A stretch of 64,000 bases of DNA from Lunularia cruciata (GCA_948567375.1 OX419759.1:10632744-10696743); one strand, 5' to 3'; shown: positions 35,339 through 46,543, counted from the first letter of the stretch. Program-made: numbers and translations. Notes: generated from the sequence alone by a model not told the origin.

Positions 35339-35350
35339 GCTCTGATACCA
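35339..35350 (-). other. Gy-C C1 primer-binding site
   Basis: The complement reads TGGTATCAGAGC, the initiator-Met tRNA primer site, one base inside the 5' LTR. It matches the site of C2 (43214-43225) and Gy-A (21667-21678). Confidence 0.92.
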
Positions 35351-35351
35351 T

Positions 35352-36158
35352 TGTAATAGTCCAAGGAAAAGAGAACTCTTCAAGGGAGAAAGCATAGATT
35401 TCACATTCAATCTTTCAATGCCCCAAAGAAGCACTTTCTCTTTATTATATAGCCAAGGAAGATCCCCTCCAAGGAAGCTCTACCATAGGATTACATGGAT
35501 ACATGTAATTCTACATGTACATGTACATGTAGGATAGGTACATGGATACATGTACATGGATAGGTGACCCGTCAAAAAGCTCCACCCTTAGATTACTTGC
35601 TTTGAGGGTGACATGTAGGTCTTGGTCTCATTTGGTTGGTCAAACAAGCTTTGACTAGAGGGAATCTTTTAGAGAGTCTTCTTGTAGGAACCTCAGAATC
35701 ACGTAGGTGAGGTACTATTGGAAAGCTCTTGGTGAGACAAAATAGGAGGAGGCAAAGCCAACCTTTCCCCATAAAAGGGGAGAGAGCGGTGCTCTACACA
35801 TTTTCAAGGCCTAATTCATTTGTTTAGGCCTTTGAAATTGCTAGTAAAGTTTAGGCCTATTTTGGTTCTTTCCCTATTAGTAGAAGTGCTCTTTTGGTGA
35901 TACCTCCATCTGATCTACGTTCTACATCATGTGTAACATCCTTCTAGATTTTACCACCCCAAGTTTCACCTCTAGATCATATGCCTAACTATTGATTCTA
36001 AAGTTTCCAAGCATGTTTTAGTTTTTGGCCTATTAGTAGAATTACTCTTTTGGTGATATCTATAGCTTATCTTTTAAATCTATCATGTATAACATCCTTC
36101 TAAATGTTACCAAACCAAATTTTATCTCTAGATCATCTATCTAGCTATTGGTATTACA
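35352..36158 (-). repeat. Gy-C C1 5' LTR with ACATGT expansion
   Basis: 807 bases, about 50 longer than its partner. The extra length is a cluster of overlapping ACATGT/GGATACATG units at about 35492-35562, absent from all other Gy-C LTRs here. Outer ends are canonical. Confidence 0.9.
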
Positions 36159-36163
36159 AGGAG

Positions 36164-36561
36164 CTACATGAGTTGTTTTGCCTTCAATATGAAAGATTTG
36201 GGTGCTCTAAAAGGACCTGGTCTACGGATTGAGTTGACAAGCAATACACTAGTATTTCAACATCTCTATTGATATAGTGACATGGAGCAAGCATTGATTC
36301 AGAGCAAAAATAGTGACCTTTTTGAAGTTGGTTTGGTGGAGATTTCACATGGAGAGTATGCATCAGCTATAGTGATGCCAACCAAGAAGGATATGCATGG
36401 CAACTACATAGATAGGCGGATGTGTGGAGATTACCGTCCTATCAACCGATAGATTAGGGCTGATCAATATGCCATGCTTACACCGGAAGAGATCTTTGAT
36501 GCGATTGGGCATGCAAAGATCTTCAGTACTTTTGATCTTCAAGCAAGATATCATCAATTGC
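36164..36561 (+). pseudogene. Gy-B reverse transcriptase, first half
   Basis: It resumes after C1 with the RT fingers. The readable part, GEYASAIVMPTKKDMHGNYI then RRMCGDYRPINR, is followed by a stop, YAMLTPEEIFDAIGHAKIFS and TFDLQARYHQLPI, the conserved palm strand with the first catalytic Asp. C2 is inserted at 36567 in the middle of the palm; the frame picks up at 43978. Confidence 0.85.
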
Positions 36562-36566
36562 CAATC

Positions 36567-37310
36567 TGTAATACTCCAAGGACAAGAGAAGAGAGAAAAC
36601 AAAGATTACACACTCAAACACTTGGTGCCCCAAAAGAGCACCTTCTCTTTATTATATAGACAAAGAGGACCTCATCCAAGGAAGCTCCACCATAGGATTA
36701 GGCACACGGATAGGTGACATGTCAGAAAGCTCCACCCTTGGATTACTTACTTGGATGGGTGGATGTCTAGGTCCTATTTGGTTGGTCAAACAAGCTTTGA
36801 CCGGAGGGAATCTTTTAGGGAATCTTCTTGTAAGAGTCTCAGAATCACGTAAGGTACCATTGGAAGGCTCTCAATGAGACAAACCAAGGGGAAAGGAAGG
36901 CCAACCTTTGCTACATTTTGGGCGGGGGGGGGGGGGGGGAGAGTTTGCATATTTTTGAGGTCTAATTCATCCGTATAGGCCTCCAAAATTACCTTCAAAG
37001 ATTTTAGGCATATTTTGGTTCCTACTCTATTAGTAGAAGTCCCCTTTTGGTGATACCTCTTTCTGATCTATTTAGTCCATTATGTGTAACATCCTTCCAA
37101 ATGTTACTAAACCAATTCTCACCTTTAAATCATATGTCTAGCTATTGGTTCTAAGGTTCTCAAGTCTATTTTGGTTCTGCACTATTAGTAGAAGTACTCT
37201 TTTAGTGATACTTCTATCTGATCTATTTTGACCATCATGTATAACATCATTCTAGATGTTACCAAACCAAATTTCACATCTAGATCATATGGCTAGCTCT
37301 TGGTATTATA
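36567..37310 (-). repeat. Gy-C C2 3' LTR
   Basis: 744 bases, TGTAATACTCC to GGTATTATA (terminal CA decayed to TA). It contains 16 consecutive G at 36924-36939. The complement of 37311-37325 is the polypurine tract. Confidence 0.92.
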
Positions 37311-37419
37311 GACCTCCTTCCTTTTAAGACACAACATCCTCGTTGTGCAATTGTTGCTCAAATGCTTGCACCAACACCGATGCATGTGTCAAATTGGCAC
37401 TGGATTCCCATGTTGCTTC

Positions 37420-37535
37420 ATAAATATGAGATTATAGCTTCTTTATGTTCTAACATTCTAGCTAATACATTAGCTTTATTTTGCTCAAGATTATAATCTC
37501 TTATAAATAAAATAGCTCCATGAGAGGGGGTAACC
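37420..37535. repeat. AT-rich insertion in the C2 chromodomain
   Basis: C1 reads straight from GCCTCATACAAGG to GGTACCCTTTCC (31102-31120), whereas C2 has about 110 extra AT-rich bases between the same points. The insert has GATTATA near both ends in opposed orientation (37432 and 37487). No reading frame or clear duplication identifies its source. Confidence 0.5.
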
Positions 37536-37640
37536 TTTCCACTATACTAGATAGTCCACCCGTAGATGGCAAGTACCACACATGCATTTTTGGAGAATAC
37601 GCTCTACTTCATATTCCTCTGCGCCATCAATGAGTGTTGG
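37536..37640 (-). pseudogene. Gy-C C2 chromodomain, truncated
   Basis: The minus frame reads EEYEVERILQKCMCGTCHLR, then VDYLV, a stop, WKGYPL. It is then interrupted by the AT-rich insertion, so the second half of the domain is displaced. Confidence 0.75.
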
Positions 37641-38017
37641 ACAAGGTCAAATGTCTTGTGTGGAATGACCTTGGCATGATAGGGGAGCATATCTGCGTAG
37701 TAGGGAAACATGGAATATTGGATGAATCTTCATGTGTGGTGGTAGCTCAAGGTGATAAGCCATAGTGCCGACGCGACAAAGAATCAAGAAAGGCCCAATA
37801 AAACAAGGTCTAAGCTTACAAGGTCCAACTAATGTGAGGTTGGTTGTCAATAGCCACACTTGATCCCCAACATTGAACTCCATGTGCCTACGGTGTGCAT
37901 CAACATATTGCTTTTGTCAATTTTGCACAATTTGTAATTTGTGCTTGGTGCTCTCCACACCTTGTTGGATTATAGAAACAAATGTGTTGACTACGTTGAC
38001 CTTGGTACCCACTGGAC

Positions 38018-38708
38018 TGTAACACCCATTTGTGCATGTGTGTGGTATTGTGATATTTAGCTTGGTATTACAAGTACTTAAGAGATATTATTTATATAGA
38101 GATAAAGGATGGTTCTATATTAATCATGGTTAGCTAAAGTTAGTCATAGCTAAGATAGAGGGGACCTTACTTTAGAGGAAGTAGAAAAGATGAGCACCAC
38201 TATTTTGGATTTTAGTGTGTTCACTTGGCATTATTCCTAGGTGTTTGGCTTTGAGGAAAGAGTTGAGAACTCTTGGGCCTGCAAGCCTTTTGTTTTGGAT
38301 TCTTCTTTAGTCCAAGGATAGCCCATGTGAAGGAATCCTTGACTTAGTGGTTGGGTCAAGATAAGACCACATGCTTAAGGGAATATACCCATGTGAATGG
38401 ATATTCCTTTCTACTTTTTGACTTTACTTGACTTTTAGTCTAGTAACTTGAGTTACTACGGTAATTAGTAACTTTGGTACGTAACTATTTCACAAGTATA
38501 TAAACAAGGGGTGAGGAGGTACTCATCATCCTTTCATTTGCAACTATCTCTCTCTCATTGAGTTCTCTAGTGAGCAATGTCTTGAGTCTTGGAGTGTTAG
38601 CCTTGGAGGAGTATGATGGAGTTCGGGTTCTTTGCCTTCTTAGTCCATGGTGTGCTACCATAATAGCCATCAGAGGTTCATCCTGAGTGAGAGACAGGCC
38701 GGCTCACA
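38018..38708 (+). repeat. Solo LTR of an additional family (E)
   Basis: Begins TGTAACACCC and ends GGCTCACA, 691 bases, flanked by GGAC on both sides (38014-38017 and 38709-38712). The C1 element lacks it at the equivalent site. A TATATAAAC box at about 38497-38505, followed by a CT-rich start region, sets the plus orientation. It resembles plant gypsy LTRs that start TGTAACACCC, but no internal region of this family is in the window. Confidence 0.8.
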
Positions 38709-39664
38709 GGACGGATCTTCATCAAGCTAGAAGGTGTGAAAGGATGCTCACCATACATGAGGAAGAACATAGTGACCTGGGTGGATGCATTCACTAAATT
38801 GTTGTAAGCAAATTCCACCAATGGGAGTAGGGTGTCCCACCTCTCTTGCTCTTCTAAGGTGAAGCCGCATAACATGTCTTCAATCGTGCAATTAGCCCGC
38901 TCTGTTTGGCTATCTATTTGTGGGTGGTAAGCTGTGGACATGGCCAACTTGGTTTTGAAGAAACCAAAGAGTGTTCGCCAAAAAAAACTGGTGAATTGAG
39001 TACCTCTATTGCTGATAAGTACTCTAGACAAGCCATGGTGAGAGAAGATTGCATCTAAGTATAACTGAGCTAGTTGTGGAGCGGTCACATCCTTGGTGGT
39101 AGGGCATACATGAATCATTTTGTTGAGCCGGTCCACAAAGACCATGATGGAGTCAAACCCTGAGGTGGTCTTTGGTAATTCACAGACGAGATCCATACTC
39201 ACTTGTTCCAAACGTTGGCTAGGAGTGGGGAGAGGTTGAAGGAGCCTTGCAAGAGCTTGATTAGAAAAGTTGTTTTGTTGACAAAGTAGGCAGCTGTGCA
39301 TGTAGTCCATCATGTTGCTGCTCATCTTGGGCCAATAATAATGGCGTTGGACTGCATCCAAGGTCTTGTCTACTCCAACATGACTTGCAATGGCCAAATC
39401 ATGACATTCTGCTAGAATGGTGGTGCATAATTCTAGGACATTTGGGATCCATAATCTGCCATCACAAAAGGTGAGTCCTTGGGTGGTGGTGACGCCTTTG
39501 GATGATTGCGCTTCTACAATGTGTGGATCAGTATTTGTAGCAGCTAGAATCTCTGGCCAGAATTTAGGGTTAATCTTAACCTCTACCACCAAGTTGTTTG
39601 CCATTGGCATACGGGTGAATGCATATGCAAGTTGCTTCTTACCTTCCACATAGGTGATTGTCAT
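38678..39664 (-). pseudogene. Gy-C C2 integrase, long open frame
   Basis: The longest retroelement frame in the window (328 codons). It begins in the RNase H tail (YVEGKKQLAYAFTRMP). The HHCC zinc finger follows (HDLAIASHVGVDKT, then CLLCQQNN). The core has SIMVFVDRLNKMIHV with the first catalytic Asp, RVLISNRGTQFTSFFW with Asn in place of the second catalytic Asp, and TERANCTIEDML with the Glu. The last residues are encoded by solo LTR E. The Asp-to-Asn change should abolish strand transfer, and C1 has the same residue. Confidence 0.9.
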
Positions 39665-40930
39665 GTTGAAGCATTGTTGCCACTCTGCTCAAATTTGGCG
39701 ATGAGATAGATCCTTCTACGTCTCATTGTAGACTAGAGGTTTGTGGTCTATCTCTACTACAAATGCCTTCTTTCCCAGATAGTGCTTCCAATGCTTGGTT
39801 TCCAGAACAATGGCTAACTCTTCTTGTTCTGTGGTGTGGTAGTTGCGCTTTGCCAGTAACAAGTTTCAAAAGAAATATGCAATTGGATGCCATCCGTCAT
39901 GCCACTCTTGTTGTAGGACTGCTCCTAGTGCTACGTCTGATGCATCTGCAGCCAACTTGATTGGACATTTTGGGTCATACCACTTCAAGATTGGTGCATA
40001 TAGCAAGGTGGCTTTCAATTCTTAAAAGGCCAAATCTTGTGTGGTTCCTCATGTTCACTTCTTCCCCTTGCCAAGTAGTGCCATTAAAGGCTGTGCAACC
40101 TTGGAGAAGTCCTTGAAAAATTTATAATAGAATCCCGTCAACCCCAAGAAGCTCTTGAGTTGAGTCTGATCTTCTGGGCACTCCAGTTTTGAATGACCTC
40201 TATTTTATCCATCAATACTTGAATGCCCTCTGCACTTACTCTATGCCCCAAGTAGTCTACTTTAGACTTGCCAAACTCGCACTTTGAGATTTTGGTGTAC
40301 AATCAATTCTGTCTTAGAATCTCGAGGACCTCTTATAGATGTTGTTTGTGTTCCATCATCATGCTAATGTATACTAAGATATTATCCAAGAAAACAATAA
40401 CAGACTTATCCAAAGTATGGACAAAATATGTCATTCATTAGACTCATGAAGGTGGCAGGTGCATTGGTGAGGCCAAAACGCATCACAAGATACTCGAAGT
40501 GGCAATCCTAGTTCAAAAGGCAGTTTTGTACACATCCTCCTTTGCAATTTAGATTTGATTGTAACTGCTCTGCAAGTCCAATTTGGTGAAGTATCTCGCT
40601 CCATGGAGTTGATCAAATAGGTCATCTATGTGAGGTAAGAAGTATTTGTTCACTATTTTCTGATTGAGACCTTGATAGTCAATGCACATGTGCATTGTAC
40701 CATCCATCTTCTTCATAAACAAGACAAGAGCTCCATATGGTGATACATTAGGTTAGATGAACCCCTTTTGCAACATCTCCTCAATTTGAATCTTACACTT
40801 GTCCAACTCATGAGGTGATAGTCAATATGGGGCCTTACAAGGAGGTGTCTTCCTCCAAAGTCTCTCAATTTTATGATCTACTCTCCTTTTTGGTGGTAAT
40901 CCTAAGGGCAGATCATTGCAAAAGACATCT
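39560..40930 (-). pseudogene. Gy-C C2 reverse transcriptase and RNase H
   Basis: In reduced frames the palm, thumb and RNase H can be followed. The finger and palm region lies at about 40930-40430 (equivalent of KLDL and FLDDIL near 40600-40400), the connection near 40200 and RNase H near 40030-39700. Multiple stops and indels. This fills the region deleted in C1. Confidence 0.75.
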
Positions 40931-41003
40931 TGAAATTCATCCACTATAGCCTTCAATTGCTCAGGAATTTGTCCATTGAGTTGTGCACTCTGGACTTCTC
41001 TTA

Positions 41004-41441
41004 TTAGACCATGAAATATCTATCGGTCTTACATACAATTGTCGTTCCCATGACATATAGAGGTAGTTCTTGCTTGTGTGATTTTTCTCTAACCCCAATG
41101 ATTGACCATTGGTGGGTTCTCACTACTTTCCTCCTCCAATCTACCATAGAGTTGTAATGCTCCATCCATGGCATGCCTAAGATTGCATCATAACGAGCTA
41201 ATTGTATCACTTGCCACTCAATTGCTTCCTGATATTCTTCTACAGAGAGTGTTACCCGTCTAGGTAATGATTCAGTCCTCTTTGTTTTCCTGTTAGGCAA
41301 CTCTACTTCTTCACTTCCATCTCTCTCTAGATCCATTCCCAATCTTATTGCAATAGAGCAAGATAAGAAATTTTTTGTTGCTCCCGGATCGATTAATACT
41401 CTCACTTGATTGCCTTCTAGGACTCCATTCACAACAATCAA
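41004..41441 (-). pseudogene. Gy-C C2 retropepsin-like protease
   Basis: A 145-codon open frame. The active-site strand reads VRVLIDPGATKNFLS, with Pro in the place of Ser/Thr in the D-S/T-G triad. The C-terminal half has YDAILGMPWMEHYNSMVDWR, typical of gypsy proteases. It would process the Gag-Pol precursor; the triad change suggests loss of activity. Confidence 0.85.
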
Positions 41442-41539
41442 TTGTGAGGTTGCCTTTTGGGATCTTTATGCATTAGTCTTCTTCCTTCCCTTGCTTCTCT
41501 ACTTCCTTATTGAGCCAGTAAGGTTGCAAGGTACATTTA

Positions 41540-42560
41540 TTGGCGATCTTTATTTTCCAAAGTGATTTCCACCTCCTCTTCTTCAATGTGCCTCTCCATG
41601 TTGTTCAAAGGTTGCCTGTACAAAGGCCAAGGGCCTTTAGGGAAACGAGTGCGACAATTGGTGGATATGTGCCCAATACGGCCACAATTGTAACAATGGC
41701 ATTTTTCTCCTTGAGTTCCTTCTCCTCGTGGGACTCCATCTCTTTGTTCTTCTACCCGTCCATGCTCCCCTTGAAGCGGTCATGCTCCTCGATCTCAAAA
41801 TCAAAGGTTGCCCAATTCCATTGATATTGGTCCACCCATGTGTAGTATTTCTGCCCAATAATGTTGAGCTGGAACTACTCCTTCACCTCCACCTAATGCT
41901 CTTGCTATTCTCTATGCACAAGCAATGGCTTCAAATACCGTGTGAGGATTTTGCACCATGACTTCTTGGTGAATCCGCTCCTTTAACCTCGTTTAAAATT
42001 GTCGAGAGCCTCTGTTGGACTCATGTTGGTTATTGTGACTTGTAGATCCAAAAATGCCTCCACATACTCTTGTACGCTATTCTTTTGTCTCAATCCCCAT
42101 AGTTGGATTCAGCCTTCTACACAAAATCCACCAATTGGAAATTCTTCAGCAATCCTTCTTGCATTGCTGTCCACATGACCTCCCTTCTCTCTGCCAACAT
42201 GGATCATTCCCAAGTATCATACCATGTGAGTGCTTTATTGGTTAAGTATCCACATGCAAACACGCATGCAACATGCTCCATGATCTCTATTGAGAACAAT
42301 CAGAAATATTGATTCATTCTTGAGATCCAATTTTCCACTACTCCCATCATATGCTACCTCTTGTAAGGCTCAATGTTGCAGGTCTTCTTCATTCGGAGTA
42401 GCAATGTGGCTTCATCATTGATATAGTTTGTAGGCATAGGTGCCTCTCCAAGTACTTCAATCGTAGGTAGTGGGTTTTGAGATGGCTCTTCTTCTTGCAT
42501 GGCTTGATCGTTCTTGAGGATCTGCACTTGACTTTGTAATATCTCCATGGTCATCTTAAT
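41540..42560 (-). pseudogene. Gy-C C2 gag with zinc knuckle
   Basis: The knuckle at about 41655-41700 reads CYNCGRIGHISTNC, a perfect CX2CX4HX4C. An N-terminal frame (42554-42354) starts MTMEILQSQVQILKNDQAMQ, a coiled-coil-like segment. The capsid region between lies in broken frames equivalent to 33980-34200 of C1. Confidence 0.78.
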
Positions 42561-43213
42561 CTCTCAAAATTCATTCAACATCCCTTGCATTCCTTGCACC
42601 AGCTCTTGCAATTGCAGATCCATGGTTCCTACAACACTCAATTGCTAATGTCTACTTCAATACAGAGTCAATATGATCACTCAAGAAGTCGCACAAACTA
42701 TCGGGACTACTATTGGGACCTTAGAAGCTATCACTTGTTGATAATACTCCTCGCCAAAATTCCTAACCACAAAATCTCTAAACATCACTTTTGGTCTCAC
42801 TTCATAACAGATTTCTACTTGAGTGTTGAAAGGGAGAGGATTTGGGACATTCACATCCATATCATCATAATAGAATGTGGATTGTCAAATCCCACTCTCT
42901 GTCATATATCATCACAGGTAGAATCATCGAGTTTGGTGAGTTCATCACCATGTCCATGAATTCTACACCAAAGTGATAAACTAATGATACCCTCATTTGC
43001 TCACACTGGATAAACATAACCTTGATGTGAAATGGATTCAAGAATGGGAAGCTAGGTGCAAGAAATTGTCCTCCCGATGCATCTATCCCATCCACTCTCT
43101 AAAGTCCTTCCTAATTCTAGCAATTACTCTATATTCTTCACCTCGAATTACTCAATTTCAGCAGTTTGTGGTCTTCCAAGAGGGGTGATCCACTCTCTTG
43201 GACTAAGATACTT

Positions 43214-43225
43214 GCTCTGATACCA
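43214..43225 (-). other. Gy-C C2 primer-binding site
   Basis: The complement reads TGGTATCAGAGC, one base inside the 5' LTR, as in C1. Confidence 0.92.
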
Positions 43226-43226
43226 T

Positions 43227-43977
43227 TGTAATACTCCAAAGACAAGAGAAGAGAAAAAACATAGATTACACACTCAAACATTTGGTGCTCCAAAGGAGCA
43301 CCTTCTTTTTATTATATAGACAAAGAGGATCTCCTCCAAGGAAGCTCCACCATAGGATTAGGCACACGGATAGGTGACATGTCAACAAGCTCTACCCTTG
43401 GATTACTTACTTGGATGGGTGACATGTCGGTCTAGGTCCTATCTGGTTGGTCAAACAAGCTTTGACCGGAGGGAATCTTTTAGGGGATCTTCCTATAAGA
43501 GTCTTAGAATCACGTAAGGTACCATTGGAAAGCTCTTGATGAGACAAACCAAGGGGGAAGGAAGGCCAACCTTTGCTGCACTTGTTGGGGGGGGGGGGGG
43601 GGGGGAGGGTCTACACATTTTTGAGGCCTAATTCATCCGTATAGGCCTCCAAAATTACCTTCAAAGATTTCATGCATATTTTGGTTCCTACTCTATTAGT
43701 AGAAGTCCCCTTTTGGTGATACCTCTTTCTGATCTGTTTAGTCCATCATGTGTAACATCTTTCCAAATGTTACCAAACCAATTCTCACCTTTAAATCATA
43801 TATCTAGCTATTGGTTCTAAGGTTCTCAAGTCTGTTTTGATTTTTGCCCTATAAGTAGAAGTACTCTTTTGGTGATACTTCTATCTGATCTATTTTGGCC
43901 ATCATGTATAACATCATTCTAGATGTTACCAAACTAAATTTCACATCTAGATCATATGGCTAGCTCTTGGTATTACA
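43227..43977 (-). repeat. Gy-C C2 5' LTR
   Basis: 751 bases, TGTAATACTCC to GGTATTACA. It contains 19 consecutive G at 43587-43605, at the same place as the G run of the partner LTR. Confidence 0.93.
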
Positions 43978-43982
43978 CAATC

Positions 43983-44940
43983 AAGGATGAGGGTAAGTCC
44001 AAGATAACATTTTGGGCTATTGATCCTCACGGTAAGGATATGCTATATCAATGGAGGTTCTTACCATTTGGGTTAAAGAATGCTCTTGTTGAGGTCCATA
44101 GGATCATGGATAGGATCCTAGTTAGATTGGATTTTGCTCGGTGCTATAGTGATGATATTTTGGTCTATAGCACTACTATGGAGGAGCATGAGAGACATTT
44201 ATTGGAAGTGTTTGAGAGGTTGAGGTCTCATGGATTCAAATTACATCCTGGGAAGTGAAGGTTCTTCCATGAGCAGGTTGACTATTTGGGTCGCACTATC
44301 TATCCCGGAGGACTTGGTGTTCAACAGACCAAGGTGGAGGCTATTGCACGTATTCCTCAACCTATGGATGTCAATAGAGTGCGAGCATTCCTTAGGTTGG
44401 TGAACTTCTATGGCCACTATGTTAGAGGATTTAGTGCCATTGCCAAAGCCTTGATGAAGTTGACCAAGTTTACACGGGTGTTGGGAAGATGAGCAAGAGA
44501 GAGCTTTTGTAGAGCTCAAGGAGAAGTTAATATCTACTCCTAGTTTGAGAAGACCAATTAGAGGATGACCATTTCAGGTTCACACTAATTGGAGTATGTT
44601 GGGGCTTGGACCAATGCTTACCTAGCATGATGATGAGGAGAAGGAGTTTGTGGTGGCCTATGCTAGTCATTCCAAACATTCAATGGAGATGAAGTATAGT
44701 TCATATGAGGGAGAGTGCTTGGTAGCAGTTTTGGCAATAGCACATTTTCAATGTTAGCTATTTGGTAACCCTTTTACTCTTATCACTAATCATCAGCCAC
44801 TAAAGTGGTTGATGGAGTCTGACAAGCTTTTAGGGAAGCTTGCACAATGGGCTCTAATTTTATAAGAGAATGATTTCAAGGTTATTCACCAACCTAGAGT
44901 GGTGAGCCATGATGCAGATGGGTTGAGTAGAAACCCAAGT
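43983..44940 (+). pseudogene. Gy-B reverse transcriptase (second half) and RNase H
   Basis: The frame resumes with KDEGKSKITFWAIDPHGKDM, then YQWRFLPFGLKNA. The catalytic box reads CYSDDILVYS near 44140, with Ser where Ile is usual. Next come HPGK and the connection (VEAIARIPQPMDVNRVRAFL). RNase H begins near 44560 and includes EFVVAYASHSKHSMEMKYSS, FTLITNHQPLKWLMESDKL and VVSHDADGLSRNPS. Several stops interrupt the frame. Confidence 0.87.
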
Positions 44941-46260
44941 CCCAGCCAACAAGATCAGACCAAAGCACGTTGGTAGGGTAGAACTGATGAAGAGATGGTG
45001 CAAATTTGGCATGCATTTGCCTTTCTCTATATATTTTTTGAGACTTTGATGGTATCTCTCTCAGCGCATACAAGAGGAGTTAGGTCATAGATCTTAATAG
45101 TGAAGATATTGATACAATTAAGTGAGACATTCATGATGATGTCTTAATGATGGACTATCTTTGCACTAGTGTTGTGGGTGGCATAGTTGAGGCCAAGGAG
45201 AAAGACCGTGTCCCTCAGCAAGCCAAGCGGTTCAGATTGGAGGGCATACACCTTCTTCGGGTATGGGAGGATAGAAGAGTGCGAGTAGTACCACTTCCAT
45301 CTTAGACCACAATTGGTTCAACATGCTCATGAGGAGCTATGACATTTTGGAGTAAAGCATATATATAGCTTACTCCAAAGTCATTATTGGTAGCGCGGTA
45401 TGCAGACTGATGTATAATAGTTTATCGCTAAATGTGTGGTTTGTGACTAAGTTAGAGCATCATTCAATGCTCCTATGCCTTAGTTACACCCATTACCTAT
45501 CATGGGATTGGTTACCATTAGAGTTTGGAATTTGTTGGACCTTTATTGTTGATTGTGAGACATCATCAATATGTTTTGGTGATGGTAGAGCACTTCTCCA
45601 AATGGATTGAGTTGGTAGTACTTCCTAACAAGTCCAATGAAGGGACAACTTACTTATTCATGGATCGACTTCTTAGTCATTTTGGTGCACCAACTGAGGT
45701 TTTGTTTGATTAGGGTGCAAAGTTCTTGGGAGAGTTTTAGGTCTTGTATGACAAGGCTTTGATTGATCATCATACTACCTCTTGAGATCACCTTGAGGTA
45801 AATGACTTAGCAAAGATAGTGGTTTAGACAATGAAGAGAGGATTGCAAAAGTATGGTTTGCCACTTGGGAGATTGGGATCTCCAATTACCTTGGTTGGCC
45901 ATGGGCTATCAGTCCAGCCGGTAAGCTTCCTTAGCATCCTTCTCTCCTTACTTTCTACTCTATGCACAAGATCCAAATTTACCTGCGGCCATTTGTTGAG
46001 ATGTTATTGTAGTCGTAGAGTTGGATGATTTAGATGTATGGGTGAGCGCATGTTCTGCAAAGATCTTTTGGAGAGTGATGCAGATGGTCTTTGAGAACTT
46101 GGCAATTGCTCAACATAAAGATACCTTACGCTATGCTATTATTTGAGGAGGAGGTTATAGACCCTCGATCTGTTGATTTCATCCAAGGAATTATGTTTAT
46201 CTATAGCAAACAACACCAACAACACTTGATGTTTCTATAGGCCGCACAATCTTGAGAGTG
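44941..46260 (+). pseudogene. Gy-B integrase
   Basis: A zinc-binding region near 45310-45450 (HAHEELWHFGVKHTYSLLQS, then CVVCDK). The core frame 45525-45713 reads MEFVGPLLLIVRHHQYVLVM, then VEHFSKWIELVVLPNKS, and ends GAPTEVLFD. The Glu region follows near 45780-45840 (DHLEVNDLAKIVV, then TMKRGLQKYGL). After several frame changes the C-terminus (KDHVHNCVPCHL at about 46320) leads into the PHD segment. Gy-B has no chromodomain. Confidence 0.82.
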
Positions 46261-46410
46261 CACGAGGTTTTGCCATCTAGAGTCCTTGTGCTGGAAAGAC
46301 ATGATGGAGTTGTTTGGAAGGATCATGTGCATAATTGTGTGCCATGCCACCTCTTAAATATTGATGGTACTATGGACCCAAGCTTGGCACTTGTATGGGC
46401 AAGCTTGAGG

Positions 46411-46543
46411 TGTATGTTATGCGGCTCTTTTGGTGGAGCTGCTATTATGTTACTGTGTGAGCTGTTTGAGAGGATGGCATATGGTATGTATGACCTTTCT
46501 CCTCATGGTGGTTCCTCAAGGATAGTAGCTATGTCCTAGATGC
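46411..46543 (+). pseudogene. PHD finger relic after the Gy-B integrase
   Basis: PHD fingers bind zinc through Cys4-His-Cys3 and usually read histone H3 tails. The eight ligands can be placed: Cys at 46411 and 46420 (CMLC), Cys at 46456, then after a frame change Cys at 46463, His at 46478 and Cys at 46487 within GWHMVC, and the final pair at 46532 and 46541 (CPRC). The Trp two residues before... His environment, GWH, is typical. A deletion of about two bases near 46459-46462 and two stops near 46523-46528 inactivate it. The rest of the frame (46252-46410) continues from the integrase, so the finger was fused to the pol polyprotein. Confidence 0.75.

Larger units (their letters stand above)
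30247..36158 (-). mobile_element. Complete Gy-C chromovirus C1, inserted in Gy-B before RT
   Basis: 5912 bases with LTRs at both ends, a perfect 5-base target duplication AGGAG (30242-30246, 36159-36163), and the coding strand on minus. Reading right to left: 5' LTR 36158-35352, primer site 35350-35339, gag, knuckle, protease, RT, integrase, chromodomain, purine tract (complement of 31001-31012), 3' LTR 31000-30247. Compared with C2 it lacks most of RNase H and the first part of the integrase: the sequence jumps at about 32300 from the equivalent of 40188 to that of 39410, a deletion of roughly 780 bases. Confidence 0.95.
36567..43977 (-). mobile_element. Complete Gy-C chromovirus C2, inserted in Gy-B RT
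   Basis: 7411 bases with LTRs 36567-37310 and 43227-43977, a perfect target duplication CAATC (36562-36566, 43978-43982) and coding on the minus strand. It retains gag, knuckle, protease, RT, RNase H and integrase. It was later hit by a solo LTR at 38018-38708 (integrase C-terminus), and an AT-rich insertion near 37420-37535 cuts its chromodomain. Both LTRs share a long G run and look almost identical by eye, so C2 may be the youngest large insertion. Confidence 0.95.
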
